Below, piece by piece: positions 5,931 through 8,030 of a stretch of 8,030 bases of DNA; position 1 is the first letter of the stretch; each line of letters begins with the position of its first letter. Below the pieces are notes generated by a model. It had not been told where the DNA came from. It saw only the letters and a list, made by a program, of their open reading frames with translations, and ran no database searches. A program made the translations under genes and the position numbers. Origin of the DNA: Andreesenia sp964489735 (lineage in GTDB: Bacteria > Bacillota > Clostridia > Tissierellales > Gottschalkiaceae); NCBI GenBank assembly GCA_964489735.1, contig CAZBAL010000050.1, forward strand, positions 1 to 8,030. Direction: 5' to 3'.

Positions 5931-6842
5931 TTATTCAACTCCAATTATTCTAACTTCTGTTTCGAGTTTAACTCCATAGTTATCATATACAATTTTTTGG
6001 ACCATATTTATAAGTGTAATAATATCATCTGCAGTAGAGTCTCCATAATTAACTACAAATCCACAGTGTTTTTCAGAAATTCCAACATTTTTATATCTGT
6101 ACCCTCTTAATCCTGAATCTTCTATTAACTTTCCAGCATAGTAACCCTCTGGTCTCTTGAATGTGCTCCCCGCTGAAGCTAATTCAAGCGGCTGCTTTGT
6201 AGTTCTTTTTACTGTTAACTCGTCAATCGCTGCCTTAATCTCATCATAATTTCCAGGTAATAACTCCATTTCAACAGAAAGCACTATTAAGCCTTCTTCC
6301 TGTACTCTTGAGTGTCTATATCCAAAATGCATTTCTTCATTTGAATATTCAACTATCTCTCCAGATTTATTAAGACATTTAACCTTTGTCACTATATCTT
6401 TTATTTCTCCACCATATGCTCCAGCATTCATAGTTATGGCTCCTCCAAGTGTGCCTGGAATTCCACTTGCAAATTCAAAGCCTTCTAAACTATTTTCCAT
6501 TACTTCCATTGCTACCCTGTTCATCATAGCACCTGATTGAACTCTTACAGTATTTCCTTCTATTTCAATATCAGACATATTGTCTGATATCTTAATAACA
6601 ATTCCTCTTAAACCGCCATCTCTGATCAGTAAGTTGCTACCATTACCTATTACCATATAAGGAATGTCTTCTTCTATAGCAAATTCTACAACTTTTTTTA
6701 CATCATCTGATGTCTCTGGTATAGCTATTACATCTGCTGGTCCTCCAACTTTAAAAGTCGTATGATTTTTCATATCTTCATTTATTAAAAGCTTTTCTTC
6801 GCCTAATATCTCAACTAATTTATCTGTTAAAATAACTTCCAT
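5931..6842 (-). CDS. murB: UDP-N-acetylmuramate dehydrogenase (UDP-N-acetylenolpyruvoylglucosamine reductase)
   Basis: FAD enzyme that uses NADPH to reduce UDP-GlcNAc-enolpyruvate to UDP-MurNAc, the second committed step of peptidoglycan precursor synthesis in the cytoplasm. 303 residues, typical of the shorter Bacillota form. Seen: NHTTFKVGGPADV (26-38), GNGSNLLIRDGG (66-77) and SGIPGTLGGA (126-135) of the FAD-binding domain, then FGYRHSR (173-179). The catalytic serine is in SAGSTFKRP (223-231). The C-terminal LETEVRI contains the expected acidic residue. I choose ATG 6842, 11 bases behind AGAGGTGA. An in-frame GTG at 6857 lies inside that ribosome binding site and is unlikely. It is the first gene of murB-rapZ-yvcK with a promoter just upstream. 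A perfect 10-bp-stem palindrome lies inside the gene at 6568-6590. Confidence 0.97.
   Translation of the reverse strand: MEVILTDKLVEILGEEKLLINEDMKNHTTFKVGGPADVIAIPETSDDVKKVVEFAIEEDIPYMVIGNGSNLLIRDGGLRGIVIKISDNMSDIEIEGNTVRVQSGAMMNRVAMEVMENSLEGFEFASGIPGTLGGAITMNAGAYGGEIKDIVTKVKCLNKSGEIVEYSNEEMHFGYRHSRVQEEGLIVLSVEMELLPGNYDEIKAAIDELTVKRTTKQPLELASAGSTFKRPEGYYAGKLIEDSGLRGYRYKNVGISEKHCGFVVNYGDSTADDIITLINMVQKIVYDNYGVKLETEVRIIGVE
5939..5944 (-). promoter_or_regulatory. Ribosome binding site that decides the rapZ start
   Basis: TTGGAG, embedded in the last codons of murB, lies 9 bases before ATG 5929. The competing TTG start at 5944 is the first three bases of this same element and has no site of its own, so 5929 is preferred. 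Confidence 0.65.
6568..6590. repeat. Perfect palindrome inside murB
   Basis: ATATCAGACA (6568-6577), a 3-base TAT centre, then TGTCTGATAT (6581-6590). The stem is perfect over 10 bp and could fold as a tight mRNA hairpin or bind a dimeric protein. In protein it encodes I-S-D-N-M-S-D-I, a small duplicated ISD/SDI motif on a surface-type stretch of the FAD domain. Confidence 0.6.
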
Positions 6843-6853
6843 AAATTCAATTT

Positions 6854-6861
6854 TCACCTCT
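6854..6861 (-). promoter_or_regulatory. Ribosome binding site of murB
   Basis: AGAGGTGA on the minus strand, 11 bases before ATG 6842. It contains the GTG at 6857, which would otherwise give a longer reading frame, and so argues against that start. Confidence 0.6.
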
Positions 6862-6887
6862 TAAGTATTCTAAATAACAATATTTAT

Positions 6888-6916
6888 ATTGTATCACAAT
6901 TTTTGTATTTTGTAAT
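6888..6916 (-). promoter_or_regulatory. Promoter of the murB-rapZ-yvcK operon
   Basis: Minus strand ATTACA (6916-6911), a 17-base spacer, then TACAAT (6893-6888), preceded by TGA to form an extended -10. Transcription would begin near 6880, about 38 bases before the murB ATG. The element lies between the upstream gene's terminator and murB, as expected for a new transcription unit. Confidence 0.55.
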
Positions 6917-6977
6917 ATCCTGAGATCAATCAAGATATTATTAAAATGCTTTTAATTTAGAGAGTGTTTTTAATATT

Positions 6978-7012
6978 AAAATACTCCCTGCCAAATTGAC
7001 AGGGAGTATTTT
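6978..7012. terminator. Intrinsic terminator after the SLH surface-protein gene
   Basis: A perfect 13-bp stem, AAAATACTCCCTG (6978-6990) paired with CAGGGAGTATTTT (7000-7012), with a 9-base loop. It starts about 40 bases past the stop codon of the minus-strand gene, and a TTTT run ends the stem in that direction. It separates the surface-protein gene from the murB promoter. Confidence 0.85.
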
Positions 7013-7053
7013 TCATTTCCTACAACATAAAATAACTTTTAGCTCTGATTAAA

Positions 7054-8030
7054 TTATTTTGTTATCTTAATCCAGCTTTCTAATACTTTATTTGCTTTTA
7101 TGGTATAATCGTGGTTATTTGTAGCTTCTACTATATAATAATAACCCCAATGACCAACTTGCAAGTCTGTAAATGTGTTAATCTCTTCAGGATTTTCTAA
7201 GCCTTTAAGACCTTCTTTGTCTACTCCTCTTTCAAAGAAGTGATTAAATATTTTAGCCGATTCTGCTCTAGAAATATTTCTATCAGGTCTGAAAGTACCA
7301 TCTGGGTATCCTTCAATTCTTTCATTTCCAAATATTTCATCAATAGCTGCTTCTGCCCAATGACCACTAATATCAGTAAATGGTGCTTTTGCATCATTAT
7401 CGCTATCGTAATTAGCTATCATTTGTGTAAATTCAGCTCTCGTAATAGTATTATCTGGCTTGAAAGTACCATCTGGATATCCTTGCATTATTCCTTTTTC
7501 TGTAACATAGTTTACAACATCCACATACCATCCATCTGAAATATCATTATATTTTGCTTTGTTTTTATTTACTACAGAGTCTGTGTTTTCTAGCAATCTG
7601 CTGAATAGAGCTGCTGCTTCTGCCCTTGTTAGATTCCCATCCGGTCTAACTGTACCGTCTGGATATCCCAGCATATACAATTTGTGTTTATATATATCCG
7701 GCTCTACTGGCTCTGGATCAACAGTTCCTGGATCATCAATATCTTTTGCTCCAATTATAATTGATACTTCAGGTGATTTATTTCCTGCTGAGTCTTCTGC
7801 TGTCGCTTTAATCTTACCACCTTCTGGAAGTTTCGATGGGTCAACCGGTATGCTGAAGTTTCCTTCATCATCTGCTGTCCCTTCTAATACTGTTCCATCT
7901 GGTAATGTTATTTCAACTTTAGAGTTCGCTTCAGCAGTTCCTGTGATCTTAGTATCTCCTGCTTTTACAGGATCTACTTTAGGCGCTTCAGGTGCTGTTA
8001 CATCATCTGCTGGACCTATTGTCACTTCAG
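7054..8030 (-). CDS. SLH-domain cell-surface protein with Ig-like domain, C-terminal fragment
   Basis: The reading frame runs off the right edge; the 5' end and any signal peptide are missing. About 325 residues are visible. First is a bacterial Ig-like domain (about 8026-7742) with KITGTAEANSKVEITLPDGT, then GNFSIPV and an ending SAGNKSPEVSIIIG. A linker rich in Asp, Glu and Pro follows. Then come three S-layer homology units, each with GYPDGT (codons within 7651-7668, 7465-7482 and 7294-7311) and a T/S-RAE motif (LTRAE, ITRAE, ISRAE). The end has FTDLQVGHWGYYYI and closes with WIKITK. SLH domains bind pyruvylated secondary wall polysaccharide, so this end anchors an exported, probably multi-Ig surface protein to the cell wall. 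No ATG near 8025 is the start: that codon is an internal GTG. The gene is followed by its own terminator; no functional link to murB is implied. Confidence 0.9.
   Translation of the reverse strand, partial: EVTIGPADDVTAPEAPKVDPVKAGDTKITGTAEANSKVEITLPDGTVLEGTADDEGNFSIPVDPSKLPEGGKIKATAEDSAGNKSPEVSIIIGAKDIDDPGTVDPEPVEPDIYKHKLYMLGYPDGTVRPDGNLTRAEAAALFSRLLENTDSVVNKNKAKYNDISDGWYVDVVNYVTEKGIMQGYPDGTFKPDNTITRAEFTQMIANYDSDNDAKAPFTDISGHWAEAAIDEIFGNERIEGYPDGTFRPDRNISRAESAKIFNHFFERGVDKEGLKGLENPEEINTFTDLQVGHWGYYYIVEATNNHDYTIKANKVLESWIKITK
7294..7668 (-). repeat. Tandem SLH coding repeats
   Basis: Three near-identical 18-base segments coding for GYPDGT and following residue sit at 7651-7668, 7465-7482 and 7294-7311, spaced 186 and 171 bases. 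They differ by one to a few bases and mark the SLH repeat units at the DNA level. Confidence 0.8.

Noticed and set aside
6962..7012. Two overlapping hairpins (GAGTG...TACTC and the terminator stem) that share one arm, resembling a terminator/antiterminator pair.
   Set aside because: On the minus-strand transcript the alternative stem has a C-A mismatch and forms after the terminator hairpin, downstream of a stop codon rather than in a leader. No plus-strand gene precedes it. A plain terminator explains it.
8023..8025. GTG at 8025 as the start of the SLH protein.
   Set aside because: The frame is open upstream to the window edge, the residues before it continue an Ig-like repeat ending, and there is no signal peptide after it. 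It is an internal valine codon.
1..8030. Mobile element, phage, CRISPR or defence system.
   Set aside because: No transposase, integrase, terminal inverted repeats, spaced direct repeats or defence-type domains are visible; apart from the TIM-barrel gene and the surface protein, the content is conserved housekeeping.

Overview
The window is AT-rich bacterial DNA that reads as low-GC Gram-positive Bacillota, most likely class Clostridia. I infer this from the conserved murB-rapZ-yvcK-whiA-HPr-dnaE gene order, the strong GGAGG-type ribosome binding sites, the ATA-rich codon use and an S-layer-homology surface protein. A member of the Peptostreptococcales or Tissierellales would fit, but the sequence alone does not fix genus or species.

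Reading along the minus strand, the right edge (7054-8030) is the C-terminal end of a cell-surface protein: one bacterial Ig-like domain followed by S-layer homology (SLH) repeats. It ends at a hairpin terminator (6978-7012). A good extended -10 promoter (6888-6916) then starts a tight three-gene operon. murB (UDP-N-acetylenolpyruvoylglucosamine reductase) is followed after one base by rapZ (GTPase/adaptor). rapZ overlaps the TTG start of yvcK, a UDP-GlcNAc-related morphogenesis/carbon-flux factor that here carries an extra two-helix membrane anchor. All three families touch the UDP-GlcNAc branch of cell-wall precursor supply. yvcK ends at a perfect 18-bp bidirectional terminator hairpin (3714-3761).

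In the middle, 2974-3630, one gene runs on the plus strand. It encodes a conserved TIM-barrel-like protein of unknown activity, with its own promoter and an excellent ribosome binding site. It converges on yvcK across the shared terminator and diverges from whiA across a 261-bp promoter region. It therefore splits what is usually one continuous rapZ-yvcK-whiA cluster into two transcription units.

The left part is the second minus-strand unit: whiA (DNA-binding/division regulator with a LAGLIDADG-like fold), an HPr-like phosphocarrier with both His15 and Ser46, and the first 456 codons of dnaE (DNA polymerase III alpha). No mobile element, CRISPR array, tRNA or rRNA gene is visible. The longest non-coding stretch is 261 bp (2713-2973). 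I see no clear new multi-gene system. The best leads are the inserted TIM-barrel gene, the membrane-anchored YvcK, the Val18 HPr, the phase-shifted SLH array and a perfect palindrome inside murB.
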